Below, one piece after another: positions 17,426-26,093 of a stretch of 57,622 nt of DNA. Origin of the DNA: Scytonema hofmannii PCC 7110 (GTDB lineage: Bacteria; Cyanobacteriota; Cyanobacteriia; Cyanobacteriales; Nostocaceae); the NCBI RefSeq assembly GCF_000346485.2, contig NZ_KQ976354.1:7124151-7181772 (forward strand), written 5' to 3'. The notes below the pieces were generated by a model that worked only from the letters and a program-made list of their open reading frames with translations, did not search any database and had not been told where the DNA came from. Made by a program: the position numbers and the translations under genes. Numbering within the stretch: the stretch's first letter is position 1; each line of letters begins with the position of its first letter.

Positions 17426-18598
17426 ATGAAGGCGATGATTCTTGCGGCAGGTAAAGGTACTCGCGTCCGGCCGATTACCTACACGATGCCCAAACCGATG
17501 ATGCCCATCATGCAAAAGCCAGTAATGGAATTTTTACTGGAACTTTTACGTCAGCATGGGTTTGACCAGATTATGGTCAACGTTAGCCATTTAGCAGACG
17601 AAATCGAAAATTATTTCCGTGATGGTCAACGGTTTGGCGTACAAATTGCCTATTCTTTTGAAGGTCGCATTGTTGACGGTACCCTTGTAGGGGAAGCTGT
17701 GGGATCTGCTGGAGGAATGCGGAAAATTCAGGATTTCTACCCATTTTTCGACGATACCTTTGTGGTGTTGTGCGGTGATGCTCTGATTGACCTAGACTTA
17801 ACAGCAGCAGTGAAGTGGCACAGAGAAAAGGGGGCGATCGCCACCATCATTATGAAATCTGTTCCACTAGAAGAAGTTTCTAGCTATGGTGTCGTGGTTA
17901 CAGATGAAGATGGTCGAGTCAAGGCTTTCCAAGAAAAACCCAAGGTAGAAGAAGCTCTTAGCACGAATATTAACACGGGGATCTACATTTTTGAGCCGGA
18001 GATCTTCAATTATATTCCCTCTGGAGTAGAGTATGACATTGGTGGTCAGCTATTCCCAAAATTGGTTGAAGTTGGTGCTCCTTTCTACGCTATTCCAATG
18101 GACTTTGAATGGGTAGATATTGGTAAAGTCCCAGATTACTGGCGAGCAGTTCGCGGTGTGCTGTCGGGAGAAATCAAAAATGTCCAAATCCCAGGGCATC
18201 AAGTCGCTCCTGGAATTTACACTGGCATGAATGTTGCTGTCAACTGGGACAAAGTGGATATCACAGGTCCAGTCTACATTGGCGGTATGACCCGAATTGA
18301 AGATGGTGCAAAAATTGTTGGCCCTACAATGATCGGTCCCAATTGCTGGGTGTGCAGTGGCGCAACAGTTGAAAATAGCGTCATCTTTGACTGGTCTCGA
18401 TTGGGACCGGGAGTCAGACTGGTTGATAAATTGGTATATGGTCGTTATTGTGTGGACAAGACTGGAGCGACGATAGACGTGCAAGCAGCAGCTTTAGATT
18501 GGCTGATTACTGATGCTCGTCAAGAACCACCATCCCATACTCCAGTCGAACGACAAGCGATCGCTGAATTGTTAGGAACAAATGCTCCTGTAACGTAA
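17426..18598 (+). CDS. NDP-sugar pyrophosphorylase (mannose-1-phosphate guanylyltransferase-like)
   Basis: This 390-residue nucleotidyltransferase makes an NDP-sugar from a sugar 1-phosphate. The N-terminal signature MILAAGKGTRVRPITYTMPK, PMMPIMQKP, and the metal aspartate in LCGDALIDLDL are present, with EWVDIGKVPDYWRA completing the catalytic domain. Residues 260-350 form left-handed beta-helix hexapeptides (GPVYIGGMTRIEDGAKIVGP). The exact base and sugar (GDP-mannose versus dTDP- or UDP-glucose) cannot be fixed by eye. The gene converges on speA, and an inverted-repeat array between the stops may end both transcripts. Confidence 0.88.
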   Translation: MKAMILAAGKGTRVRPITYTMPKPMMPIMQKPVMEFLLELLRQHGFDQIMVNVSHLADEIENYFRDGQRFGVQIAYSFEGRIVDGTLVGEAVGSAGGMRKIQDFYPFFDDTFVVLCGDALIDLDLTAAVKWHREKGAIATIIMKSVPLEEVSSYGVVVTDEDGRVKAFQEKPKVEEALSTNINTGIYIFEPEIFNYIPSGVEYDIGGQLFPKLVEVGAPFYAIPMDFEWVDIGKVPDYWRAVRGVLSGEIKNVQIPGHQVAPGIYTGMNVAVNWDKVDITGPVYIGGMTRIEDGAKIVGPTMIGPNCWVCSGATVENSVIFDWSRLGPGVRLVDKLVYGRYCVDKTGATIDVQAAALDWLITDARQEPPSHTPVERQAIAELLGTNAPVT

Positions 18599-18599
18599 T

Positions 18600-18667
18600 T
18601 TGTTAGTGGTTAGTGGTTAGTGGTTAGTAGTTTACATACAACTAACAACTAACAACTAACAACTAAC
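18600..18667. terminator. inverted TTAGTGG / AACTAAC repeat arrays between convergent genes
   Basis: Three copies of TTAGTGG, then about 14 bases, then four copies of AACTAAC. The two halves are mutually complementary (GTTAGT/ACTAAC) and can form a long imperfect hairpin between the convergent stops at 18598 and 18663. It may act as a bidirectional terminator; the fold is inferred, the repeats are seen. Confidence 0.55.
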
Positions 18668-20681
18668 TAGCCAAATACGTATATCTTCGTAGACTCTGTT
18701 CGTAAGTTTGTAATAGTTTTTGAGATTCTGCGAGAGTAATTCGATTTTCAATCAAAGCTTGCTCGCATCTCTGACGGATATTTTCCAGCATATCCTCAGA
18801 GTCATACTGTACGTAGCTCACGACCTCGCTCATGGTGTCCCCTTTGACAACGTGTTGGATTTGGTAACCCTTGGGCGTCAAGTGGATGTGAACCGCGTTG
18901 GTATCACCAAAGAGGTTGTGTAAATTCCCCATAATTTCTTGGTAAGCTCCATTGAGGAACATCCCCAAGAAGTAAGGGTCTCCGGGCTTGAACTTGTGCA
19001 GTTCCAAAACAGATTTGACATCGCGCAAGTCAATAAAACGGTCTATTTTGCCATCGCTATCGCAGGTTAGGTCTGCAAGGATTCCTCTCTGTGTTGGTTC
19101 TTCACCCAAGCGGTGTATGGGCATGATTGGGAACAATTGGTCAATTGCCCAGCAATCTGGTGCGGATTGAAACACGGAAAGATTGACGTAGTAGATGGAA
19201 GCCATAATTTTTTCAAGGTCTTCCAAGTCGTCGGGTACGTATTCTTGCTTGCGAGTGATATCAAGAATTTTTTGACAGCAAGCCCAGTAAAGACGTTCCG
19301 CTTTGGCACGTTCTCTCAGACTTAAAATACCTAACTTGAAGCGGCTGATTGCCTCTTCTTTAAATTGGGTCGCATCGTGGTAAAACTCTTGATAGTTCTC
19401 TTCGTTTAACGATTGATAGGTTTCCCACATATAGGTAATGATGGGCGACTCTCCTTCTTGGGGAGGGTCTGGTGGATCTCCGGGGATTTCGCTGGTACTG
19501 AGAACGTCAAAAATTAAAACAGATTGATGAGATGCGATCGCACGTCCACTTTCACTAATCAGTGTTGGTACGGGGAGATTCTTCTCCGCACAGGTATCTT
19601 TTAGTTCAGCAACTATGTCATTGGCATAGTTCTGCATATTGTAGTTTTTTGAAGCGTAGAAGTTGGTTTGAGAACCGTCATAATCTACACCCAAACCACC
19701 GCCAACATCAAGATATTTCATATTTGCCCCTTGAGTCGCCAATTCTACGTAGATACGACCGGCTTCTTGGATGGCATCTTTAATCACATGAATGGCAGAA
19801 ATTTGCGAACCAATGTGGAAATGAAGTAACTGCAAGGATTCCAATAAGTTAGCATCGCGTAACTTGTCAATGGCTTGTATGATTTCTGGAATGGTTAGAC
19901 CAAATTTAGCGCGATCGCCACTGGAAGTTCCCCACCGTCCCATTCCTTGAGTGCTCAGTTTAGCTCTCACGCCAACAATCGGTTTGATCCCCAACTGCTG
20001 GCTGACCTTAATCACAAGATCCACCTCTTCAACTTGTTCTAGAACGATAATCGGCGTTTGTCCCAGTCTTTGAGCCAGCATAGCCGTTTCAATGTATTCC
20101 TGGTCTTTGTAGCCGTTGCAAATCAACAGTGCTCCTGGGGTGTCCAGTAGAGCCAAAGCAATCATTAACTCTGGCTTGGAACCTGCTTCTAAGCCAAATT
20201 GATGGGGTTTGCCAAACCGCACTAAATCTTCAACTAAGTGCCGTTGCTGGTTGCACTTGACAGGAAATACGCCACGATAAACGCCAGGATAGTTATAGCG
20301 GGCAATAGCTTTGGCGAAACAAGCGTTTAACCGTTCGATCCTGTCTTCCAGAATATCAGAAAACCGTATCAACATGGGAAGCCCCAAGTTACGCTGCTTG
20401 AGAGCATTCACCAGTTCGTACAAGTCTAGAGAACCACCGCGATCGCCCTTAGGAGAAACAGTGATATGACCCGCAGCATTGATGGAAAAGTAGGGTTCAC
20501 CCCAACCTTCTATCCGATAAAGTGCTTCGCTATCTTCAATTTTCCAGATGCGAGTTCCATCTGCTGTAGTAGTCATTGGCAGCAGTTTTTGTTGTTTTTG
20601 TGCTTTTATTTCGGCTTTGGTTGCATTGGAGGGAGGTTTCACCACCTCGTCTGATGTAGTAGTCGTTAAATCACCACGCAT
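18663..20681 (-). CDS. speA: biosynthetic arginine decarboxylase
   Basis: This 672-residue PLP enzyme of the SpeA type converts arginine to agmatine for polyamine synthesis. The PLP-lysine segment is GVFPVKCNQQRHLVEDL. A glycine-rich phosphate loop is in YLDVGGGLGVDYDGS, and HFHIGSQIS and SESGRAIASH are conserved. The C-terminal part (EEPTQRGILADLTCDSDGKI; GAYQEIMGNLHNLFGD) completes the barrel and beta domains. Length and motifs are normal and the protein should be active. A Lys/Gln-rich N-terminal extension of about 30 residues precedes the core. The neighbour upstream (ndk) is divergent. Confidence 0.96.
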   Translation of the reverse strand: MRGDLTTTTSDEVVKPPSNATKAEIKAQKQQKLLPMTTTADGTRIWKIEDSEALYRIEGWGEPYFSINAAGHITVSPKGDRGGSLDLYELVNALKQRNLGLPMLIRFSDILEDRIERLNACFAKAIARYNYPGVYRGVFPVKCNQQRHLVEDLVRFGKPHQFGLEAGSKPELMIALALLDTPGALLICNGYKDQEYIETAMLAQRLGQTPIIVLEQVEEVDLVIKVSQQLGIKPIVGVRAKLSTQGMGRWGTSSGDRAKFGLTIPEIIQAIDKLRDANLLESLQLLHFHIGSQISAIHVIKDAIQEAGRIYVELATQGANMKYLDVGGGLGVDYDGSQTNFYASKNYNMQNYANDIVAELKDTCAEKNLPVPTLISESGRAIASHQSVLIFDVLSTSEIPGDPPDPPQEGESPIITYMWETYQSLNEENYQEFYHDATQFKEEAISRFKLGILSLRERAKAERLYWACCQKILDITRKQEYVPDDLEDLEKIMASIYYVNLSVFQSAPDCWAIDQLFPIMPIHRLGEEPTQRGILADLTCDSDGKIDRFIDLRDVKSVLELHKFKPGDPYFLGMFLNGAYQEIMGNLHNLFGDTNAVHIHLTPKGYQIQHVVKGDTMSEVVSYVQYDSEDMLENIRQRCEQALIENRITLAESQKLLQTYEQSLRRYTYLAS

Positions 20682-20810
20682 TTCTTTCCTGACCTTTTTG
20701 TTTCACCCACGAGAATACAATGTATCGCATTCATCTCGAAGCGCATATGCATTCGGAGATACTTTCTGCGATAATTTCAGATTGTCATTTGTCCTTTGTC
20801 ATTTGTTAAT

Positions 20811-20843
20811 AACCAGTGACCAGTGACCAGTGACCAGTGACCA
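20811..20843. repeat. short tandem GTGACCA heptamer repeats
   Basis: Four to five units of CAGTGAC lie in the divergent promoter region between speA and ndk, preceded by GTCATTTGTC-type repeats. It is the third array of the same heptamer in the window. Confidence 0.9.
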
Positions 20844-20868
20844 ATTTACTTAATTTGAGGAGATAGCT

Positions 20869-21318
20869 TTGGAACGCACATTTTTAGCAATTAAGCCCGA
20901 TGGCGTACAGCGTGGACTAATCGGTGAAATTATCCGCCGCTTTGAGACTAAAGGCTTTACCCTCATTGGTTTAAAGCTTGTAAAGGCTTCCCGAGAATTG
21001 GCTGAACAACATTACGATGTTCATAAAGAAAGACCTTTCTTTGGCAGCCTGGTCGAGTTTATCACTTCCGGCCCGGTTGTGGCGATGGTCTGGGAAGGAG
21101 AGGGCGTTGTCTCCTCAGCTAGAAAGTTGATTGGCGCAACAAATCCCTTAACAGCAGAACCAGGAACAATCCGAGGTGACTTCGGCATTAGTATTGGTCG
21201 CAACCTCATCCACGGTTCCGATGCTATTGAAACAGCACAACGGGAAGTTTCCTTGTGGTTTAAGGAAGAAGAATTGGTTGCTTGGCAACCTCATTTGACA
21301 CCTTGGTTGCACGAGTAG
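20869..21318 (+). CDS. ndk: nucleoside diphosphate kinase
   Basis: This 149-residue enzyme transfers the terminal phosphate of ATP to NDPs through a phosphohistidine. The active site is H115 in NLIHGSD, preceded by [14 protein letters not shown]. The N terminus [16 protein letters not shown] is diagnostic. Translation starts at TTG 20869, supported by a GAGGAG ribosome-binding site 6-12 bases upstream and absence of any ATG before the conserved ERTF. Full length and intact. Downstream (21362-21405) lies a palindromic repeat that may end the transcript. Confidence 0.97.
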   Translation: MERTFLAIKPDGVQRGLIGEIIRRFETKGFTLIGLKLVKASRELAEQHYDVHKERPFFGSLVEFITSGPVVAMVWEGEGVVSSARKLIGATNPLTAEPGTIRGDFGISIGRNLIHGSDAIETAQREVSLWFKEEELVAWQPHLTPWLHE

Positions 21319-21361
21319 TTTCCACTCTCAGGCTTTTGGTAAAGCATTAGCCATTAATACA

Positions 21362-21405
21362 GCCTCCCCTCATCCCCAACCCCCTCTCCCACGGGGAGAG
21401 GAGGC
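21362..21405. terminator. palindromic CCTCTCCC/GGGAGAGG repeat
   Basis: GCCTCC and CCTCTCCC face GGGAGAGG and GGAGGC around the triloop ACG, forming a two-part GC-rich hairpin after ndk. It lacks a clean U-tract. The motif family recurs at 22571-22600 and 46586-46608. Confidence 0.55.
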
Positions 21406-21544
21406 TTGTTGAGCTTACAAGATAGGTAATTGATTTTTTGGAAATCTCTTGTTTACTGAACTCAATAAACAGTCAGCCAATCCTTGAGCTTCATAGTATA
21501 GCGTACATTTTTCTACTTGTGTAGAATTGCTTTATTCTCTATGC

Positions 21545-22294
21545 TTATTGTTGAACTTCAGTTTTTTCTGGTTCCTTTATTGTAGTTTCATCGTCTGAAA
21601 CTTTACGTTTGGAGAACCCCCAAGCTAAAATCAGGGCAATAGAAGTAATCATTACCCATTGTGGTGGTACAAAGGAGTCGTTCACAACTTTCAAAAACAA
21701 GCGCAAGCCCACAAAGGCAACTGTAATGTAACCGGCATCTTCCAAGTAGACGTATTCATCCAACCAACGAATAAACAGACCTGCCATAAAGCGCAGAGTT
21801 ACAACACCAATGGTAGTTCCTGTTAGTACCAACCAAGTCTCATTAGATACAGCGATCGCAGTGGTTACACTATCAAGAGAAAATGCTAAATCTGTCAGGG
21901 CGATAACGGGGATCGCTTGCCAAAGGGAATTAAATCGAGGCCCGTGGTGTTGATTATCTTCACCTTCTTCAGAGGTAAAATGTTGGAATACTAGCCACAG
22001 TAGATAAGCTGCACCTAACAATTCAAACTGCCAGAACTGTTGTACCCAGGTAGCAGTTAGAAGTAACGTGATTCGCAGAACATAAGCAACGACTAAACCA
22101 ATGTTCAGCGCCTGACTTTCGAGTTTCTTGTTTTCCAGACCTTGAGCGATAGCCGCAAGAGCGATCGCATTATCTGCAGAGAGTACCGCCTCTAAAAAAA
22201 TGAGGAGCAGCAAGACTATAGATGTTTCTAAACTAGGATGAAAGTGGAGGTAGTCAAATATTTGGTCTAGCATTCCTGTTTTCTCAAGCAGCAA
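21545..22294 (-). CDS. TerC-family integral membrane protein
   Basis: This 249-residue membrane protein has about seven hydrophobic helices. The two TerC hallmark segments are FLEAVLSADNAIALAAI (acidic residues near 35-38) and LTDLAFSLDSVTTAIAVS (near 133-148), which place conserved aspartates in the membrane and suggest metal-ion binding or transport. In cyanobacteria and plants TerC relatives are linked to manganese handling or thylakoid biogenesis, and which applies here is unknown. A charged C-terminal tail (DDETTIKEPEKTEVQQ) follows. ATG 22294 is used, but a later ATG (MLDQIFDYL) is also possible. Confidence 0.85.
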   Translation of the reverse strand: MLLEKTGMLDQIFDYLHFHPSLETSIVLLLLIFLEAVLSADNAIALAAIAQGLENKKLESQALNIGLVVAYVLRITLLLTATWVQQFWQFELLGAAYLLWLVFQHFTSEEGEDNQHHGPRFNSLWQAIPVIALTDLAFSLDSVTTAIAVSNETWLVLTGTTIGVVTLRFMAGLFIRWLDEYVYLEDAGYITVAFVGLRLFLKVVNDSFVPPQWVMITSIALILAWGFSKRKVSDDETTIKEPEKTEVQQ

Positions 22295-22570
22295 AAATTA
22301 AAAGTGATCGGCAAAAGAGGGCTTAGTATACAAAACGTAATAAAAAGCTACTCTCTCCAGCTTAACGTGTAGTTGGTAAATTCTGTTCAAGTTGTACCGA
22401 CAATATTCTATACTTTGAGTTGCATAGCATCTCAAAAAAGTATAAATTAATACATATAACGATTTTGTAGGCTGGGTTGAGGAACGAAACCCAGCAAATG
22501 GAGATTAAAAGTTCTGGTGGTGCGGGCATCTTGTCCGCCTTTAATAAGGGACAAAAACCCTCACCCCCAA

Positions 22571-22600
22571 CCCCCTCTCCCATTGGGAGAGGGGGCTTTT
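22571..22600 (+). terminator. terminator-like palindrome with T-tract
   Basis: CCCCCTCTCCC-ATT-GGGAGAGGGGG forms a perfect 11-bp stem followed by CTTTTT. It has the form of an intrinsic terminator, but it is also a member of a dispersed repeat family, so its role at this site is uncertain. Confidence 0.55.
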
Positions 22601-22801
22601 TAAAGTCACAATCTCTTCTTGGTTCGCATAATAGTAAGTCAACGCTGCATCAACTTGTGCTAAATTCAAATGCATTCTTTTCTTTACAATTTCTTCTAAA
22701 GACTTTTCGGCGTTATAGTCAATAATAATGTTTTGAACAGATATTTTGGTTCCGGCAATATGTGGATATCCTCCACATCATTCCAGTTTTGGCGAATAGT
22801 T

Positions 22802-22922
22802 TTGGCGAATAGAATTCGCTACTATACAAACAAAGTCCGCCTACGCGGACTTACGAAAAATCAGGTTTCTCAAACCCACGGAGGTGGGTTTCGCCTGTGT
22901 AGCCGCGAATTCTATTCGCCAA
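22802..22922. mobile_element. 121-bp MITE-like element with perfect 18-bp terminal inverted repeats
   Basis: The ends TTGGCGAATAGAATTCGC and GCGAATTCTATTCGCCAA are exact reverse complements. Inside are two further hairpins: AGTCCGC-CTAC-GCGGACT and AAACCCAC-GGAG-GTGGGTTT. No coding capacity. Degraded partial copies lie at 866-917 and 36635-36713. A GGCGAATAG fragment directly before the left end (22791-22799) may be another partial end. No clear target-site duplication is visible. Confidence 0.75.
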
Positions 22923-23000
22923 GGCTTGGGTATTTCACACAAACAGAGATGTTGCAGTTTCCCCAATCCAAAATCCACTCATCTAAAATCCAAAATCATA

Positions 23001-25511
23001 TTATTGTTCCCTCAACTTTTTCAACTCATCTGTTGTGAAGGGATTCTTTCCTGCATTTAAGGCATTAATCCAGCGTTGACGCTGCGATTTTTGCTCAGAA
23101 TTATCAGACCATTTGATAAAAGCTTGGAAGTCTTCAATCGCTCCTTTGCTATTACCAGTTAGCGCTTTAGCTAGTCCTCGACTATCAAGAATATATCCCT
23201 CTTTTGGAGAAAGAGCAACTGCTTTTTCACAAGCAAATATGACATCTTTCGCAAAGCCCCGCAAGCTACCACCCCAACAAAGAGAATTCCAGTCAACGGC
23301 AGAAATGGTTAAAGAGGGATCGAGTTTTTGAGCATCTTTGTAAAGAGCGATCGCTTCTTTGAATTTATCCTGCTTTATCAGTGTTTCTCTTCGTATAAGA
23401 AAAGCTACTGCTTTTGGATTATTTTCTATAGCTTTTGTTTCTGGATTCAAGTCAATATTTCGATCCAGTTGTTGTGCTTTTTTAAACTTAACTAATGCTA
23501 CCTCAATTTCTCCTTCTTGCGCGAGTTCTATGCCTTGGACAACTATAGCTGGTGCTGCTTTTACTTCTGAATTGTAGTTTAGTTGAGAGTTCCACATTTT
23601 AGCTTTATTAAACTTAGCAACTGCCCGCTCAAAATTACCCTCAGTTGCTAATTTCTCACCTTGTTTCACGAAAGTCGAGGCGGCGGCAATCTGGAGAGGC
23701 TTTGTTTGACATACCTGAAGTTCTGCCAATGTCTCAGGATGCTGGGGCAAATAGTATTTGAGCCAATCGCATCCCAACACAAGTAAATTTTTTAGATCCA
23801 AATTCCATAGTTTCACCGTCTTGTCCGAACTTGCAGAAGCGATGGTCTTGCCGTCGGGGCTGAAGCTGACGCTCAAAACCGAGGCGTCATGCCCTTTGAG
23901 GGTTTTGAGTTCTCTGCCTTTTGACTCATACACTGCTTGCCGTAAAGCAACAACAACTTGATTGCGGGTATTGGCTTCCATCCACTTTGACCAAATTGTC
24001 TGTTGCAGTTTGTCTCCTGCTTTAATACCTTCTACCAAAGCTTCTTCTTGAACATTAGCAGTAAAAAGTGCTTCGGAAGAAGAAACAAGAGCGCTGATTT
24101 GGGCATTTGTTTCACCAATTGTTGACTTGACTCCAAATGTCACAGCGACGGCTGTTAATGCTACCAACCCTACCCCTGCACCAGAAGCTATTCTTAATTG
24201 CTGTTTTAAAACCTGATTTAACTTGGCTTCTGCTAATTGACGTTTTTGTTTTTCTCTTTCTAATTCTGCTAATAATTCGGCACCTCGTTGTTGGCGAATA
24301 AAAGATACTAGATAATCATGAACAAGTTGATAGCGATCTGCTGGAGATTGCGGTATCAAGAAGACTATCCCTGATGTCACTAAAATCTTTAAAACTAACT
24401 CTAGTTTATCAACTTCGGCTGCTAAGACTGCTAGAGCCTCTACTAATTCAGCGTAGGTTTTCAACGGGCGGGTGTTATTCTCATCGGTGAGTAAATACAA
24501 GACTAATTGAGCAGCACGTTCGTTTTCTTGTCCGCAATCTTTCACAACTTCTTCTAAATACCTTTGGACAAGCTGTTCTTTTGGTCCTTTTTCCTGATAC
24601 TGTTCCAAGGTAGTAATTTTCTCTGTTTCCAGTTGCGAACCCACGACTTGCAACTCAATAGGGCGAACCTCTCCTTCTTCTGCAGCTAAATCTCGCACCA
24701 ATTCGTCAATCAGTGCTGGTTCCAAAGAAGAGGAACGTTGGGTTAAACTTTTAATGACCTTTCTCGCACCTTCTGGAGAAAAGTTGCCGAAATAGTAGCG
24801 AATTCCTTTATTCAGGATATCATTTTTTGTGACTTCTAAATTTGTGATGCGATCGCACTCTAATAAATAATGCAAATAATCTTCTCGTAAAGCAAGAATC
24901 ACTTTCACATAGGGAATATCTAAACTATCCAAAGAGAGTTTCAAAAACTGCCAAAACTCTTTTCGTTGAGATGGTTGAGAACAGTTAAAGAAAAACTCCT
25001 CAAATTGGTCAAAAATCAGAATAGTTAAGAAATTGCGAGTTGCATTTTGCCGTAATTTTTGAACAATCTCATGACTATTTTGGATTTTGGATTTTGGATT
25101 TTGGATTGAAATAGATTCACTTGGACTTGATTCTACCCAACTATCTGTTGTGTCACGAAGCACTTTACCCAATTCCTGCTGCCAATCGTTGTAAAATCTG
25201 ACTATTACAGGCAAAGGAATCCGACTATCAATTGCAGGTATGTCCTGTAATGCTGGTACTAATCCTGCTGTCAGCAGCGAACTTTTTCCAACTCCAGAGG
25301 GACCATAAATCACGACTAATTTTTGGTCATCCCGACTGATACGCTGGATTAATTGTTTAACATCTTCCTCTCGCCCAGATGCAACAATTTCTTGAGCAAT
25401 GGTTCCTTGCTGAGAAGTTGTTTCGACAGCATCACCATACAATTCAGTTGAACCAACCGTTATTAAAGCAGGATGAATCACCTGTCGCTGAGATTGCAAT
25501 CTCAGCTGCAT
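23001..25511 (-). CDS. nSTAND1-type NTPase with one residual WD repeat and TPR tail
   Basis: The predicted 836-residue STAND NTPase has Walker [10 protein letters not shown] (about residues 70-78), Walker [14 protein letters not shown] and a winged-helix-like region. A hydrophobic segment ([16 protein letters not shown]) is near residue 445. Only one WD unit follows ([20 protein letters not shown] through [20 protein letters not shown]). Then come TPR-like repeats to the end. Relatives usually carry many WD units before this WNLDL-LLxxGCxWL terminator, so the propeller appears collapsed. Residues near 150 ([10 protein letters not shown]) are encoded by a dispersed ATTTTGG repeat. The frame opens inside the previous gene, and MQLRLQ is probably not a natural start. 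It probably forms one protein or one operon with 25444-26091. Confidence 0.8.
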   Translation of the reverse strand: MQLRLQSQRQVIHPALITVGSTELYGDAVETTSQQGTIAQEIVASGREEDVKQLIQRISRDDQKLVVIYGPSGVGKSSLLTAGLVPALQDIPAIDSRIPLPVIVRFYNDWQQELGKVLRDTTDSWVESSPSESISIQNPKSKIQNSHEIVQKLRQNATRNFLTILIFDQFEEFFFNCSQPSQRKEFWQFLKLSLDSLDIPYVKVILALREDYLHYLLECDRITNLEVTKNDILNKGIRYYFGNFSPEGARKVIKSLTQRSSSLEPALIDELVRDLAAEEGEVRPIELQVVGSQLETEKITTLEQYQEKGPKEQLVQRYLEEVVKDCGQENERAAQLVLYLLTDENNTRPLKTYAELVEALAVLAAEVDKLELVLKILVTSGIVFLIPQSPADRYQLVHDYLVSFIRQQRGAELLAELEREKQKRQLAEAKLNQVLKQQLRIASGAGVGLVALTAVAVTFGVKSTIGETNAQISALVSSSEALFTANVQEEALVEGIKAGDKLQQTIWSKWMEANTRNQVVVALRQAVYESKGRELKTLKGHDASVLSVSFSPDGKTIASASSDKTVKLWNLDLKNLLVLGCDWLKYYLPQHPETLAELQVCQTKPLQIAAASTFVKQGEKLATEGNFERAVAKFNKAKMWNSQLNYNSEVKAAPAIVVQGIELAQEGEIEVALVKFKKAQQLDRNIDLNPETKAIENNPKAVAFLIRRETLIKQDKFKEAIALYKDAQKLDPSLTISAVDWNSLCWGGSLRGFAKDVIFACEKAVALSPKEGYILDSRGLAKALTGNSKGAIEDFQAFIKWSDNSEQKSQRQRWINALNAGKNPFTTDELKKLREQ

Positions 25512-26091
25512 CCATACCTATTTTTAATGCAGCATTGTCTAAAAATCTGTCTCCACCTGTTTCTAAAATTTTGGAGAATAACCCATCTGCTTTTTTTTGG
25601 AGAACTTGAATTAAGTCAGTGTTAGAGATGGCAAATCTAATTGGTACGCCAGCATAAGTATAGAAATCTGGTGCTAATTTTATGAACTTTTGCAGCACCA
25701 AATCGTTAATCCAGAAGACTACGGGAAATGAAAAACTTTGAGGAAAATCATCCCGGACTCGATTCATGGAAATCAACAGATCGTCAATTGCCGTAACTGA
25801 CTGTAACCCCAATACCATAATGGCATTGGTAACAGATAATCTGTCAATTGTCAACTTTTCTTGAATAATTGAATATAGATTTGTGGCTGACTTATCTAAA
25901 GTTACTTCTAGTACTTGTAATTCAGGGTTTTGGCGCAACTGTTCTAGAATTTGTTCTTGCAGATGTGCGTAGTTGCAGCGCACTAAAATTAGGGAAAAGC
26001 GACCTTGAGAACGAGCGATCGCTCTGACAAGAGTCGCTAGCGATCGCTCATTTTGCACGGAAATCTCTTCGGGATTTATCGGTTCGCTCAT
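25444..26091 (-). CDS. N-terminal module of the STAND system (P-loop-like, unknown)
   Basis: The 215-residue product has alternating hydrophobic strands ([51 protein letters not shown]) as in a Rossmann/P-loop fold, but no clear Walker A. It begins two bases after the stop of the ATPase gene upstream. The last 20 residues ([14 protein letters not shown]) look out of frame. In the alternative frame the sequence AAEIAIS would run on into [13 protein letters not shown] of the next gene, so one indel near 25490 may have split a single protein of about 1,040 residues. In related cyanobacterial loci this module often precedes the STAND domain (from memory). Confidence 0.65.
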   Translation of the reverse strand: MSEPINPEEISVQNERSLATLVRAIARSQGRFSLILVRCNYAHLQEQILEQLRQNPELQVLEVTLDKSATNLYSIIQEKLTIDRLSVTNAIMVLGLQSVTAIDDLLISMNRVRDDFPQSFSFPVVFWINDLVLQKFIKLAPDFYTYAGVPIRFAISNTDLIQVLQKKADGLFSKILETGGDRFLDNAALKIGMDAAEIAISATGDSSCFNNGWFN

Positions 26092-26093
26092 AC

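Larger units (their letters stand above)
22295..23000. other. 706-bp intergenic region rich in repeats
   Basis: It holds a partial REP-like repeat (GGTGGTGCGGGCATCTTGTC near 22513-22550), the terminator-like palindrome at 22571-22600, the complete 121-bp inverted-repeat element at 22802-22922, and CCAAAATCCA-type repeats near 22970-23000. No protein-coding gene was supported. Confidence 0.6.

Noticed and set aside
18050-18484. 144-codon minus-strand frame inside the pyrophosphorylase gene
   Set aside because: It lies antisense to a well-supported gene and lacks any domain.
14775-20843. GTGACCA arrays considered as CRISPR repeats
   Set aside because: Units are 7 bp with no spacers; they are short tandem repeats common in filamentous cyanobacteria.
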